From: Epiperipatus broadwayi
Lineage: Eukaryota; Onychophora; Udeonychophora; Euonychophora; Peripatidae
Reading direction: 5' to 3'
DNA: 64,000 nucleotides
Assembly: GCA_028023455.1 (NCBI GenBank)
Contig: JAQFVV010000447.1
Span: 124,001 to 188,000 of the forward strand
The notes beneath the pieces are model-generated. The model was not told the origin of the DNA, did no database searches, and saw only the letters and a list, made by a program, of their open reading frames with translations. Below are positions 44,579-57,184 of the stretch, in pieces; the first letter of the stretch is position 1, and each line of letters starts with the position of its first letter. Made by a program: the position numbers and the translations under genes.

Positions 44579-45345
44579 CATTCCACATTACGAGGAAATG
44601 TTTAAAAACTCGAAGATAAGAAAAATTGAGATCTTTTTACATTCACATCATAGGAGCTGCTCATGCTAGAGAAGATACAAAGTGATTGAGTGTAATGAGA
44701 ACTACGGAGGGACCCAGTGAACTTCACCACTGAAGATACCAAAGTGAATCTAGGGACTATACAGGCCATATTAGACATTGTGATTTATGTACATCTCATT
44801 GGCATTTTGTAAATAATGTTATTAATATGTGTAAATTGTAAATATATTAAGCATGTTGGTAAAATCTTATTATTAGCAACTTACATAAAATAAAGTCAGT
44901 ATTTAGTTATAAAACCTCGTTTCCAAATTGCTTTCATTTCTGTTGGTCCGACAACCATTACCCCCCCCCTCATTGCAATATTTATGGTGGCTGTATATAA
45001 CAACAGTTTATTGAAATTGGAAGAGTGATCAGCTTAAGAATTGACCCTCTCTGGATAGATGTTTAACTTGTGTTTGAAAGTCACTTGACTTCCCAATAAA
45101 AAATCTATTTGATTGTTTTAACTTGTGTAGTGTATAGACATTACTCAAAAACTAATAATTCCATATTAATTTTCACCCTGCCAGTTTTGGTGCTTGAGCA
45201 TCATATGACCCCTAAACGACTAAATGTTCAATTACAAATTTCTTGAAAGGATGCTCATAAATATCCTTTTTTTAAAAAAATATGTTTTGATTATGCTGTG
45301 AACTTTCTCTTGTCTTTGTTGATGTCTGTGATAGGAAAAACAATA
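44579..45345. other. no gene; RepB-like scraps at 45010-45240
   Basis: 45035-45125 and 45165-45235 resemble RepB bodies and tails ('ggtgcttgagcatcatatgacccctaaacgac'). The rest is unrecognised. A C9 run lies at 44961-44969. Confidence 0.35.
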
Positions 45346-45483
45346 TCAGTTTGAGCTCAGGTTTACATATTTGCAACATTTTTCTGACCAATAATCAATG
45401 TGTAACTGTGTCATCCATGAGTCATCATTATCAGGTACTTCCCAAGCTTTCTGTCCTTTGCGCTCTATTCTTTGGATACTCAT
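45346..45483 (-). other. 45-codon open frame of unknown status
   Basis: The minus strand reads MSIQRIERKGQKAWEVPDND then DSWMTQLHIDYWSEKCCKYV and NLSSN before a stop. Its composition (Trp, Asp, Lys, few AT-driven Phe/Ile/Asn runs) is more protein-like than other short frames here. No family is recognised. It may be a transposon relic, an exon piece or chance. Confidence 0.2.
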
Positions 45484-46794
45484 AATTATTTTCTATTTAA
45501 AGTCAATTATCAACTACTTTCTCCTCCTTTTATCTTTCACAGCCTTTTCTAATATATTACTTGTAACTTTCTTATCTCAAAGCACCCTAATTCCCCTTTC
45601 TGCACACGATTTTCTCCATAAATGATCTTTCTTTATCTATTCTTTTCAACAAATCTACATTTCTGATGTTATTCTTCTAACCTATTCTTTTCATTCTTCT
45701 CTAAGTGCTAATATTTAAAACCCCCCAAACTTTTTTCTATCTAACTAATTGTTTATATCTGTATACTTTTCTTAAGACGAGCCTCTTTCATCTAATTTCA
45801 GGGGATAACCGAATATTTTTTTCCATTTACTAAATGCCTATTAGCCATTGCAAAGCAGATTAATTTTTTTTAAATAATGATGATTTCGTCATCCTAGAAT
45901 AGCAAGAACTTACACGAAATTTTTTTCACAGCTTAAAGAATTTCCAAATTCACTCTGCCATCAAACCCAAGATTTGTATCGTGGTAGGATAGCCCGTTTC
46001 AACAACTGAATCAGCATTTTAGAATTGAAGTTTTATAGACATTTTATATTGTGATAATATTAACCTAGATAGTTTTTTATTTTAATAGTTTATTTAAATG
46101 TGTTTGAATAAGCGCCCGTATTTAATATTTTTGATTTTCATATTTGCCATATTTTTTGATTGTCGCAGTTACTTGGAAATTGTTTTCAATTTTTTTTTTT
46201 TTTTTTTTTTGAGAGTAACAGTTGTGATTTGTAGAAGATTTTCCTGAAATGAGTCAGAAATCAAAAAGCAATTACGGAGAACTCGTTGGTGAGAAAGAAA
46301 TGTTTCAAGAGATAGTAAAGAACGTTAAATGTTAATCCCATTCAGTTTAATTTTTATTTTTTGCTGGAGATTTCTGCTCCTTTTTTTTTTTAATTTATAA
46401 AATTTATTAAACTTTTTTAAAATTTCAATTAAAGGTGTTTTATTCACGCGCACACAAACATATACATGCTCAATGCGTTTGCTTTCATGTAATGTTCATT
46501 TTGTTTACATATTCCATTGATTTTTTTGTTGTTGTTAATTTTTTTAATCACTTTAAAATATATATATGTTTTAAATACGATAAGAACACAGCTATATTTT
46601 AAAGTAGTTTTCATGATTAAAATGTGAATATAAAAAATAGATCACTCCCCCCAAATCTATTTAAATATATTAAAACTATATATGTTTTTATTTTTTATTG
46701 CTACTATTATCTAAATATATTTTACACTAAGAAAATAACTACAATAAATATTTAATGCTAATAGTTTTATTTTATAATACTTAACAAAATTTTA
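45484..46794. other. no gene seen
   Basis: AT-rich with long poly-T runs (46190-46210, 46381-46391). Nothing recognised. Confidence 0.3.
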
Positions 46795-47225
46795 TTAAGA
46801 AGAATAATAGAGATAAAAAAATTTTTTTATATTAAATGCTTTTTTTTTTCATGTGTCATAGTGAACCCGCTAACCAGGGACAACTGCTTGTAAGGCAGCC
46901 GTGTTGACCTCTCGACCACCGGCTGCTTTTATTGACTGTGCACTAAAAAGAAAAAAAATAATTACTTCTCTAACCACAATTAAGGTTTTTCGATTTAACT
47001 TGAAATAAAGTGGGGGGAGGGGGGCAGAAATTAATTAAGTCTATCTTTTGTTATAAAAAAATAGGGATTGATTTAATTAATTTCTAGACTTTCATACTTT
47101 TATTTCAAGTTAAATCTAAAAACCCCAATTATAGTTGAAGAAACAATTATTTTTTGTTCTTTTTAGTGCAGGTCAATAAAAGCATTTAATATATAAAAAA
47201 AATTATCCCTTATTATTTTTAAGTT
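46795..47225. mobile_element. foldback element FB3 carrying a SINE in one arm
   Basis: 46926-47012 and 47090-47184 are inverse ('cttttattgac.gtgcactaaaaag', 'gatttaacttgaaataaa'). The pairing continues outward across the SINE, from about 46815-46843 to 47185-47210. The centre includes a G-rich tract. Confidence 0.75.
46844..46923 (-). mobile_element. SINE-L, 80 bp, inserted in FB3
   Basis: Read on the minus strand: 'gccggtggtcgagaggtcaacacgg' (A-box part), 'cagttgtccctggttagc', GGGTTCAC (B-box part), 'tatgacacatg' and an A-run. TGCTTTT flanks it at 46837-46843 and 46924-46930. The opposite palindrome arm preserves the uninterrupted sequence ('attaaatgcttttattgac' in reverse). Confidence 0.8.
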
Positions 47226-47615
47226 TTTAGTACTGGCACATGTTCACAAAATGTTATTAAATTGGAAGAAAAAAAATTTATACTGCCCTCTAGCGAGTTA
47301 ACAAATAAACAAATAGATTTTTCAATTTCAATAAAAGCATTCAATAAAACTACTTCTACTATAATAATATGATAATTTTTTCTCTAATATGACATTCTAC
47401 CGCTTAATAAATTCTATTCAGTAGATAAGATAAATGAAAACCTTAATTCAATGACAGCTTAAACCAGCATATTTCATATTTATCTTGAATAATTAAATGA
47501 ATTATTTTAGCTGTTTATGCTACAAATTGTAGGTAATATAAGGGGGGGGGAAATGTTAATTTTTTTATGCCAACCAGAATAATATTTATTTAAATATTTT
47601 GTTATTGATTTAGAA
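47226..47615. other. no gene seen
   Basis: AT-rich. TGCCCTCTAGCGAG near 47283 resembles a CTCF-type core. A G9 run lies at 47542-47550. Confidence 0.3.
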
Positions 47616-48180
47616 TGCAGTCATGGCCATTTTTAATTCTAAGAATCACCTAAAACCACTGTTGACACATGATCGTGATGTGATTATTCATTACAAAATC
47701 ACCAAATCGCAATTTACATCAATAATTAAAAAATTCAAGTTTAAATTTCATACAAGTATACTTGATCAAATCATGTGATCAAAATATGCAAATGAATAAA
47801 TTTCAAAGTGCACTAAAAGCTTACAATTTCTAAAGTACAAATTTCATATTAATTTAAAAAGTCATATATTTAATAAATCTAAAATTGATCAATCCAAGCT
47901 TATAATTTCAAAATACTAAAAGGTTATAACTTCTAAAATACGAATTTTATCGTCAAAAAATCCTTCCTCCTCTCCACATACTTTGACACTTTTTTGAACT
48001 TATAAGCTTTTAGTATTTAGACTGTGCTCACATTATGTTGAATTCTAAGGATCACCCAAAACCACTGCTGAAATATCCAAGTGATCCCATATAGGTTATT
48101 CGATGTCATTTATTGCTTGGATGTGTCAAGGGTGGTTTTGGGTGGTCATTAGAATTCAAAATGGCTGTGAGCATACTCTA
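47616..48180. mobile_element. foldback element FB4
   Basis: The outer arms are inverse ('catggccatttttaattctaagaatcacctaaaaccac' at 47621, and its inverse ending near 48175). An extra direct copy of the left arm at about 48028-48090 sits beside the right arm, making a tight second palindrome there. Confidence 0.7.
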
Positions 48181-50575
48181 TTTTTTAACACTGATATTTT
48201 TTATTACAAGAATCATTTTTGTTTACTGAAATTGAATAAAATGAAAATAGCTTTGCCCATGATTTTATTTAATGAATTTTTCAAGAAATGTTATTTTTTT
48301 TGTTTTTGCAGACTATAATGTCATATTTTGTTTCAATATTGCAATCAAGATGATAATGCTGTTTTACGAAAAAAGAATATAATGAAGTATAATTTTCAAT
48401 TTAAAAATATGGAAAAATATATAATAAATCTCTTACATAATAAAGCTTGTTGAAAGACTATTGGAAAATGTCATATCATAAACTTACTGCCTGTTTTAAC
48501 ATGAATTCCAAATATATTTGAAAATTCTTTGATGAAAAGTAAATGTTAGTTACAATCTTACTTTGTTTTAGATATGATTTCGAAATTAAATGTTTATTTA
48601 AATATGAAAACAAATCCTATAATTTATTTTTTAAAAATGAAATATTTATTTACATGTTAGTGTTTATTTGGGGTCATTTGGTTTAGAAGACTGTGGAAGG
48701 TTTTTTATACATTGTAATAGATTCCATTTATTGAACAAAACCCATCCATTAATAATTTATAATTTTTTGTTTTATGTTAAAAAAATTGATAACATTGTTA
48801 TTTGATCATTAAGTGTGTGGAGTTATAATTGCTGAGATATTTCTAGTTAGAGGGATGAAGTATATAATATTAAATGTAAAAGGAATGCAAAATAGAACAG
48901 ATGCTTACATATGCAATATCTGAGGAATACGAAGCTAAAGGAATGAATAAATATTGATATTTAGTACAAGTATAAAACAATGTTAAATATACGTATAAAA
49001 GAATGAATGAGTGAATGAATATCTTATTATGATATATATAAAAGATGAGTGAATGTTATCTTTTAATCTGTTACTTATAAATAATCACCACTCAAATAAA
49101 GTTGCACTCACAAATAAAAATATTTTAACTTTATTTAAGTAAAGGATTATTGTCTATACCTAGGTACAGCTTAGTACAAGTTCTTTCCACCATTCTTTGA
49201 TGTTATCACAGAAGCAAATAGTATGATAATCAGAATGTACTAATGAATCACAATGCCACACATTAATTTATTTAAATGTATATTTTCCATTCAATAAGTT
49301 CATTAACTCTTGCAAAAAATTAAACCTAATCAAATCAAGGTTCACATTGCCCAATTAAATTTTTTATATATGCAATTTTCTATTTAAATAGAATTTGTGG
49401 TTAAATAAAATTAATTTTAGTATAATTATTATTATCTAAAATAATAAAAAACATTAAAAGCAATGATTTACCTAAAGAAATAAAAAATAAATTTACCTTT
49501 CTATATCAACTAGAGTAACGTAAAATATTTCATTATTTCTCATTATGTACATGTTATAATTATTAAAGTAAAATGTATTTTGTATTTATTATTAAAAATG
49601 TTTTCAAAATAAAAATAGAAACAAAAAAAAATCGCTTTAGAAATAACAAAAAAACAACAACCTACCTTTTTTCTCCTTACTCCTTCCATCTAGGGGAAAA
49701 AATAAAAATTAAAACAGACTGGTTTAGAGCTATTTAATTGTAAAATTATGGTGGAAGTATCATGATAAAGTGACAACAGAAATTCTTTTAAAATGGGTAA
49801 GGCATATATGATCACATGTATTCATTCATCTCCACCAAAAACACTCATCACACCCTGAAAACTTTAAAAGCAATCTGGGAATCATGAATTTGAAGCTCTT
49901 ATCTCATCCGTGCTGCAATATTTTCCTTATGTTTGTAATGACTTGTTACAAATAAAAAACAGTATAATTAAGGCTGCACCCTCAGATAAAAATAGTACAA
50001 ATGCCCTTCAAATAATATTTGGTAGTTACAGTTGTGAGCTAGCCACCTATCAATACTTCTATATAATTAATATGTACATGAACAAATCATTGGGTACTTA
50101 GCCACTAGTTATTAATACACACACACCCTATGTAATTTTATGCAGCAGTTGAATGATAGATATGAGAAATAAAACTTTGTAGATCATTGCTGCTATCAGC
50201 TCTAATGCTCAAATATCACATAAACAACAAATCAATTATTATTAGTAATGTCTATGGTCATTGGCAGTTGCTTTATGGTTGGATGTACAATTTAAGCTGT
50301 TGTCTCAATTTTAGAGTTGTATCTTAAAAGTAAATTTGATTATTTCTGAACTTTAAAATATGGTTTTTTTTTTTTTTTTTACATATTTCTGACATTTCAG
50401 TAGCATTCAGATTGTCATCTTCAGAGCAAAAGAAGGTTTCAAGAAAAGAAGTACTGAATTTGAACTTGTTATTTGAACTGTCAAAAAATCTCGATTTAAT
50501 TTTTTTGTAAATTAAATATAGCAATCTTGCAGGTGAATATATTGGAAATTATACACTTTCTTAGTGACTATTCAT
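48181..50575. other. no gene seen
   Basis: Long AT-rich stretch with poor complexity. I see no repeat shared with the rest of the window and no supported frame. 50375-50470 on the minus strand reads SEDDNLNATEMSEIC, faintly like the end of some retroelements, but it is too short to call. Confidence 0.3.
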
Positions 50576-50577
50576 AT

Positions 50578-50750
50578 AGATCATCATCATCACCAACCAT
50601 TATCAATCCACTGCAAGATGAAGGTCTTTCCAAGTTCAATCCATATCCAACCTTTAGCTTCTCTTCTCCATATCACCCCTGCACACTTTCTTATTTCATC
50701 CATCCATCTCACATGTGGTCTCTTTCTGGGTCTTTTACAATCTATATGTA
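50578..50750 (-). pseudogene. RTE-like LINE 3' end, antisense
   Basis: Well-preserved copy of the LINE C-terminus. The minus strand reads 'RKRPHVRWMDEIRKCAG', then 'WIELGKTFILQWIDNG' and a (GAT)n-like tail. Upstream ORF sequence is absent. Confidence 0.75.
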
Positions 50751-50899
50751 TAGATATAAATAGTTATATTTGCTACGAATTGTTTATTCATTGCTGTTTT
50801 ATATCTAATAATAATTAGTAGCCTAAGATGAGCTATATTGGCTTGGGTTGTTCAAAATCTTAAAGCTTTTTTGAAATTTGGACTTATAATTGAAAATAT

Positions 50900-51265
50900 T
50901 CAACATGAAATATGACAGTTTGTTTGATTCTGTTGTAGATGATCATCACCAATGCCCTTTCTAATGTCATGAAATCTTGAAGACTACATAAGAAATATTG
51001 TTGTGATTCGAAATTTCACTGCCATATACAGTTGGAATCACTTCAAATGTTACAGTATTTAAAATCATGTTTAGTGTTAGAGTATTGTTCCATTATGATT
51101 GAAAGTATGAAACAACATCACATAATGATCCAGACATACTAGAATCTTACAATTTTTGTGGTGAATAACTAAAGTCTGTCACTACATAACATATGTGTTA
51201 ATTCTGAAATAGCACTACAGGCAGTTTGGAGAGAGGACCAGTTACCTTTTTTCACTGGGACACAC
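50900..51265. mobile_element. RepE foldback copy
   Basis: Ends in 'gcactacaggcagtttggagagaggaccagttacc...cactgggacacac', the inverse of the RepE left end. It also shares 'atccagacatactagaatctta...gtggtgaataactaaa' with the other copies. Confidence 0.55.
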
Positions 51266-51284
51266 TGTGTAAAGTTGGTTGACT

Positions 51285-51385
51285 AAGTGCATAATTGCCT
51301 CATTATCAGATTTGTATCCCAAAGTTCTCATTGATAGAAACAGTAACCAGAAACTAGTCTGGGGATAGAAATGTAAATACATTAC
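51285..51385 (-). repeat. RepA2 fragment, antisense
   Basis: 'cagatttgtatcccaaagttctcattgatagaaacagtaaccagaaactagtctgggg' matches the reversed RepA core. Confidence 0.45.
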
Positions 51386-52574
51386 CATCTGTGGTATATG
51401 GTACTGATTAATTAGTTACTCATGTTTTTCATAGGTGTCACTAGAGTAGAAAGATGCTTTTGTTTTATGTGCCTTTTTTTAAAAAAGTTAAATAATACTG
51501 CTTTACTTTAAGAATAAAATCCACAAATGATAAGTAGATTTAAAGTACATATTTTGAATAAAGAAATGTCTTTGTATTTTTGTTGTTCAGATGGATTTAA
51601 AAGTGAAGTTTAGATAGCCAGAGAAAGCAAATGGAAAATTATTTCAGTGGAGATATACATTCTTATAACTGATTATACTAATTTGGTTATGTCTGACTTC
51701 TAAATTTATTGCGATTAAAAAATTTTGCAAGACTGAAAAAGCAAGATAAGTTGGCAAACATACTGGCAGTAATAAAAGAGATTAGGTAAATCTATGAAAC
51801 AAAATAGGTTGGTTATGAAGGAAAGATTGAAAAGATTAGAAGTTTTGTATTCTTAAGGTATAAGTGGCCATAGTAGTATCAGCATTTATTTTTTAAGTAT
51901 CAGAGGAAAAAGATTTATAAATAGTAATCAAATAAATGTTAGATTGATGGTGGTAAGATAAAAAACATTTTCAAGAGATCTGGTATACATGCTAACTTAT
52001 AATTGTGATGATGATGATGAAGTAGTAAATATATATCAAGAAGGTTAAAAATATTGAAAAAATCTGAAAATAATAATAATATGATAAGGAGGATTAGAAT
52101 GTTATAGTAGGATATGAAATAAATTATAATATTGTAAAGGCAGAGTAATCTAATACTCATTTTTAATTTCTTGTGAAATATCTTCACTACCCCACTATGC
52201 GATTTTATAAATTTATTGCATTATATAATGTATTCAGATTGACCACGTCTCGTATTGAAATATCAGCTTTTAAATTGCTAAGCAAGCAAAAGTGATACTA
52301 ATTTTGCCCGCAGACTAAGTTTATGGGAGTTGATCATTTTGAATATATTATACAATATTATAGGGAATTATGATAAGTTAGTGTTTATAGAGAAGTCAGC
52401 ATGCGAGGAACAAACATGTGGTTGAAAAATCATGGAAAAGTTTTAGATGATAAGATTAAACTTTAATTAGATTATATTTTGTTTTGGAAACATTATTAAG
52501 AATTAGTGGATACATTCTGAAACTAATGTACATTTAGATTACAGTTTAGTGGAAGATGTATTTCTCTTATTCTT
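51386..52574. other. no gene seen
   Basis: Purine-rich plus strand in places (51700-52150), possibly decayed LINE, but no motif is convincing. Confidence 0.25.
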
Positions 52575-52735
52575 GTTCTGCCAGTAATCAGTAGATCCCA
52601 AATGTAGTTTCATAGATCTCTATCCAGTGCTGTTATATCTGTATTCCCAGACTAGTTGTTAGTATTGAGTTTTGGATTTGGTCATAGCATACCTGGATTT
52701 TTTTGATCTAATGTACCTTTCTTTCAGAAACTATT
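52575..52735 (+). repeat. RepA2 fragment
   Basis: 'agtaatcagtagatccc...atctctatccagtgctgttatatc...attcccagactagttgttag' follows the RepA body order. Confidence 0.45.
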
Positions 52736-52924
52736 ATTTACTTCTTTTTTACTATCATGCTAACAACTTGAAATACAAAAGACCTTAATGCTTTGAATAG
52801 GAATTTATTAAATACTACTATCTGATATTTATTGATTAGTCAATCTTATACAAGGCTGCAGAAATGGAATAGAAGAAATAGGTTCGTTACTTAAAGGAGG
52901 TCATTAAAAAAAATAATCAAATGT

Positions 52925-53045
52925 CTTTATTACTCAAGAGTTCTTAAGAAGTTCATGCACTGGAAATGCTGGAATTGGAATTGATCCCCAATTGATCCAA
53001 GGATTTTACCATCAGAATCTGACACTACCAACTGCATTAAATTGT
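52925..53045 (-). repeat. RepB SINE, antisense
   Basis: The reverse complement shows head, 'gatcaattggggatcaattcc' and 'cagtgcatgaacttc'. Just beyond, GGGTCATGTGATATTTTGTT (53050) resembles the RepA 3' end. Confidence 0.5.
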
Positions 53046-53365
53046 ACAAGATAACAGGGGTCATGTGATATTTTGTTGGCATCTGTAATTTAGTAGAAGT
53101 GAGATTATCTTTTAAAAGAATAAGAAGTGAGACAAAAAAAGAAATGGAAATTGCTCAATTTACAAGACAAGTGAAGAAAAATTTTCAGAGATTCATGGAT
53201 ACAAAAATAAATATAAATTAAAGTAAGTTAGTCTTTCAAATAAAAAAGATATAGATTGTAAAAAAGAGAACAAAAATTTTGAACTTAATAATGAGGTGAT
53301 GAATGAAATGTTGGAGATAGGGGTGGTAAAATATAAATTTTATAGATAGTAAAAAATATGTATAG

Positions 53366-54186
53366 TCTATCTTGTATTTGGGTTTGAGAGTTTATTTGTA
53401 CTCAACACAGCATCATTGAGTTTATCTAAATTATTATGGCACATATGTTTAAAAGGTGAAATCTTTTTTACTTAATTACATAGGTCCTATGTACTTGATA
53501 AATAAATTTGAGCATTGCATAATTTCTACCAATTCTTAAAAGTGACCCATAGTAAATTGAAAGATTTCTCATATGTTAATATATGAAAGAAAGTAACGGA
53601 TGTAAAAGTGAACAGAGTAACATCTTCACTCTCTCAAACCAAGATGCTTCAGATTGGCCTATATAAATCAGAATTTAGGTGAGATGGCCGCTTTTATCTT
53701 TATAATGTCTCTATCTTGTGTTTGGGTTAGAGAGTTTCCCTGTACTCAACTTTACATTGTTGAGCTTATATAAATTATTACAGTGCATATGTGAAAAGGT
53801 GAAATCCTTTCTATTTAATTAATAAATTTGAGCATTATGTAGTTTTTACTAATTCTTAAAATTGATTCATAGTAAATCCAAAGATTTCGCTTATGTTAAT
53901 AAATGAAAGTAATGGATATAAAAATGAACGGAATAACATCTTCACTTTTTCAAACCAAGACACTTCATATTGGCCTATTTAAATCAGAATTTAGGTTACC
54001 AGTAAGATGGTCACTCTTATCTTTATAAAGACTCTATCTTGTGTTTGGGGTTTGAGGCTTTGTCTGTAACTCAACACAGCATCGTTGAGCTTATATAAAT
54101 TATTATGGCACTATATATGTGAAAAGGTTAAATTTGTTTTATTTGATTACATATGTCCTATGTGCTTGATAAATAAATTTGAGCAT
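53366..54186 (+). repeat. 2.5-copy tandem array, 323-344-bp unit
   Basis: Units starting 'tctatcttgtgtttgggt' begin at 53366, 53710 and 54033. They contain 'actcaacacagcatcattgagctta', 'tttgagcatt' and 'caaaccaagatgcttcagattggcc'. The third is cut short. Confidence 0.85.
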
Positions 54187-54344
54187 TAGAAAGCTTAATA
54201 GTGAATCAAGACTTGAAACAAACTGCCAGATAAGCGTTAGAAAAGGAATATTAAAAATAGAAGATTTGCAAAGAAAAGTTAGGTTTGATTTAATTTAGAT
54301 TAGAATAAGACAGTTTGGGTCCTGAAATAAAATCTCAAGATTTA

Positions 54345-54460
54345 TTGCTTGGAATTTTATAAGAAGTTCAAGTCGTGGAAATGTCAGACTGGGACAGGTT
54401 CCATGGAATTTGAGCTGCAGTCTGCCATCCTACTATTGCATCACATCATACAGAGTGCAA
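54345..54460 (-). repeat. RepB SINE, antisense
   Basis: The reverse complement gives the head 'tgatgcaatagtaggatggcagac', then 'ccatggaacctgtcccagt' and 'cacgacttgaacttctta'. Confidence 0.55.
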
Positions 54461-55834
54461 GAATGAATAGTGATTGAAGTTAGAAATGGTAAAAATGAAG
54501 ATGGGGAAAATATATAGGTGATATATTTGAGAGAAGTATTCTTCATCCATATGAAGTGAAAAGGAAACTCATGCTGATAATCACAGCACCCATAATGCAA
54601 TAACGGAAGACAACATTGCAAAAGCATTAACTGAGATGAAAACTGGACAGGGAGTTAATAACATTTCATTTGAATTATCACTTGATACTAGAGAAAAGAT
54701 TTGAGTGAATTGATTGATATTTATAATGTAATCTATGATTCAAAAAATTCTTTCTACTAGTTATGATTCCCTTAAAAGGAAAAGTCTTAACTTAATAAAA
54801 ATTTGATAAATTTTAAAACAATAGCTCAGATTTTCACATGGTTACGTGTTAATATTGATTTTGAATGAATGATTTCTGTTAGTTTAGAAATATTACTTGT
54901 AAAATAATTTGGATTTAGAAAAGGTAGAGGAATTAGGAAGACAAAAAAAAAAAGAGGAATTAGGAATGGATATAAACTGGTGAGAAATATTTTTGATATA
55001 TATGTATATGTGTGTCTATGTAGCAAAGTTGTTTAATCAATATAGGTAATCATCCATATCAGAGCAGAGGAAAAAAACAATTATCTATTCACTTTGCAAT
55101 ATTTCATCCTGATCCTGGAGAAGATATGTCATCAGATGGCCCAGAAAATTACCATCTGTCCCCCCTACATAATAGAGTTATGAAGTTTAAAATTTAAATA
55201 CTACTACAGTAATGCATAAAGGAAACTGATATCAACCTTCAGGATTACTTGGTGAGATATCTGCTCGGGGATCATATACTGTCCAGTGAAGAAGTAGTAG
55301 TTAGTTTTCTCTGTACATTAAGATGAGTGACTAATTACTGATTACTTTACATATTTGTTTGTGGATTGATTAGATCAACTTTATTTTATATGTTTAAAAA
55401 TATCTTGAAATATATTTTGGATTTTGCCTATTTTAACTACATTTAATTAATACATATGTGGAGAAAAAAAAGGCCATAGTTCTTCTGTAGATCTTTACAT
55501 GGCATTTGATAGATTGAATTAATTTTTTTTAAAGTACATATTGAAAAAGAATGACAGGTTGGACGGAGATTTTTTGAGAAATTTATATATGAATCAGAAC
55601 ATATAGTTAACATTAAACAGTCTTAGAACTGAAGTAGATGTAAGTAGAAGTATAAAACAAGAATGGTGCCTATCTTTTGTATTATTTAATATATATTTAC
55701 ATGAGTTGTTAAGTAAATGCTCTTCTGTAGGAATAAAGTTAGCATTGGGAATAGAAGTGTTAAATGTACTGTTATAATAATATTTGTAAATTTGCCTTCT
55801 CATCACTATTACGCCCCCTAGTGCAAACTTTAGT

Positions 55835-55940
55835 AATCAAACACTAATTCAAATACTGGAAATGTTGAGCTGGGTGTGATCCAGGACCTTAAAAACTCCA
55901 GTGCTTAACAAATCACCACTGCCCGAAATTATGCAGGTTG
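55835..55940 (-). repeat. RepB SINE, antisense
   Basis: 'ccaggaccttaaaaactccagtgcttaacaaatcaccactgcccgaaatta' read in reverse fits the RepB head and body. Confidence 0.45.
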
Positions 55941-56364
55941 CATGCAATTGGAAGATAACTGGTGATAATTTGCATCTGAAGGTGCCAAACCGTAGATTCA
56001 GATAATAACACTAATTCTGGAATCCAATCAGTATAATGATAGATTGAGAAATTACTATTACTTTTAGTCTTCTTATCACAACTTGGAATATAAAGTTGTG
56101 TAGCAATATCTTCATACAGTTTGATTGCAACATCTGTTTCATCTCAAAATGTTTATACAGAATGTTAGTCTGCAACAAAGTTTATTCATAGTTTATTTTG
56201 CAACTTCCCAAGTTTCTAAATTTTGTTTGCTACAATTTTTTTTAGTTTGTCTTTACTTTGGTATTTATATATTACTCAATCTATAATATTTTTGAAATAT
56301 TGACTTATACTACTTGTCTGGATCAAATTGTGTAACTCACTTTTCACCCATTTACCAATTACTG
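55941..56364. other. no gene seen
   Basis: AT-rich and unrecognised. Confidence 0.3.
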
Positions 56365-56575
56365 ATCTAAAACAGGCAAAACTCTCCATACAGTAGTGCC
56401 ACTTAGTGCAAGCCAGAGTAATAAATGGATGCCAGAAGGCTTATGCATAAAATCCCTATGTAGTGCCTACTCATCCAATATCCCCAGATTAGTTTGTGGT
56501 TTGTGGCCTTCGTCAGTGAGGAGCCTTGGATCTGAGAGCACTGCACCTAGATCTTAGGATCTTATTGAATCTTTG
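56365..56575 (+). repeat. RepA body, single arm
   Basis: Well-preserved left arm from 'aaaacaggcaaaactctccatacagtagtgcc' to 'gcacctagatcttaggatct'. The return arm and 3' end are missing. Confidence 0.75.
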
Positions 56576-57180
56576 CAAACATATATATTTCTAATGATAA
56601 TACGTTAGAATTTGAAAACAGTTTTAGCAAAAAACGCAGCAAAAAAAAAAAAAAATTAAATAGGATTCAGCACTCTTTATGGTGTTGCTATCTAGTAGTA
56701 TTAAATTGTATCTAAAGTTTTTTTCAGTTTCTAATTGTTGGAACTATATAAAACTAAAGAGTAAAAAATAAACAATTTAAAGAAACATTTTTATTCAACA
56801 TAAATGCCCTAAAAATTAAATTTCTTCAACTTTCATGAATAAAAACGTAGGTCAAACAAAAAGTTTTAATTAGTGATCTCTTTTTTTGTAGCCACTCTGT
56901 TCATCAGATTTAAAAATGGGTTCTTTTTTAATCCAGATGAATACATTGAGGTTTGGGGGGGGGGGTATTTGATTAATTAATTGGCATTGATCCATGAAAA
57001 TAGACATTAATTACAATTTCTGAATTTCTAAATAGGATTACCTCCTGTTTTTATTTGTGAAAACTGAAGAAATTTTTTTAAATTTTTAATGCATTTTTTT
57101 TTTTTAGCTTATGCTGTAATATATGTCACTACCACTAGAGTTCCCCCTGCAACTCTAGTATGTAGAGGAAAAGGAGTTCA
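56576..57180. other. no gene; shared repeat near 56730-56870
   Basis: 56735-56870 resembles 27195-27340 ('tttctaattgttggaactatataaaactaaa', 'cttttattcaacataaatgc'). G11 at 56955-56965. Confidence 0.4.
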
Positions 57181-57184
57181 AATA

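Larger units (their letters stand above)
53095..55800 (+). pseudogene. LINE reverse transcriptase relic, broken by later insertions
   Basis: Scattered but ordered translation matches to a non-LTR polymerase. These are EMEIAQFTRQVKKNFQRF (near 53150); TEDNIAKALTEMKTGQG (near 54605, the pre-RT 'ITE-EV--A---MK-GK--G' block); FGFRKGRG (near 54908); VDLYMAFDRLN (near 55488, RT motif A with the catalytic Asp region); and RSIKQEWCLSFVLFNIYLHE (near 55650, the 'GV-QG--LS--LFN-Y--EL' block). Intervening DNA includes a tandem array (53366-54186), a RepB (54345-54460) and about 450 bp of unknown DNA (55000-55460). No FADD box remains. Co-linearity supports one original element. Confidence 0.6.

Noticed and set aside
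50375-50470. A Penelope-type or LINE 3' end on the minus strand
   Set aside because: Only about 15 residues of vague resemblance; no flanking retroelement sequence.
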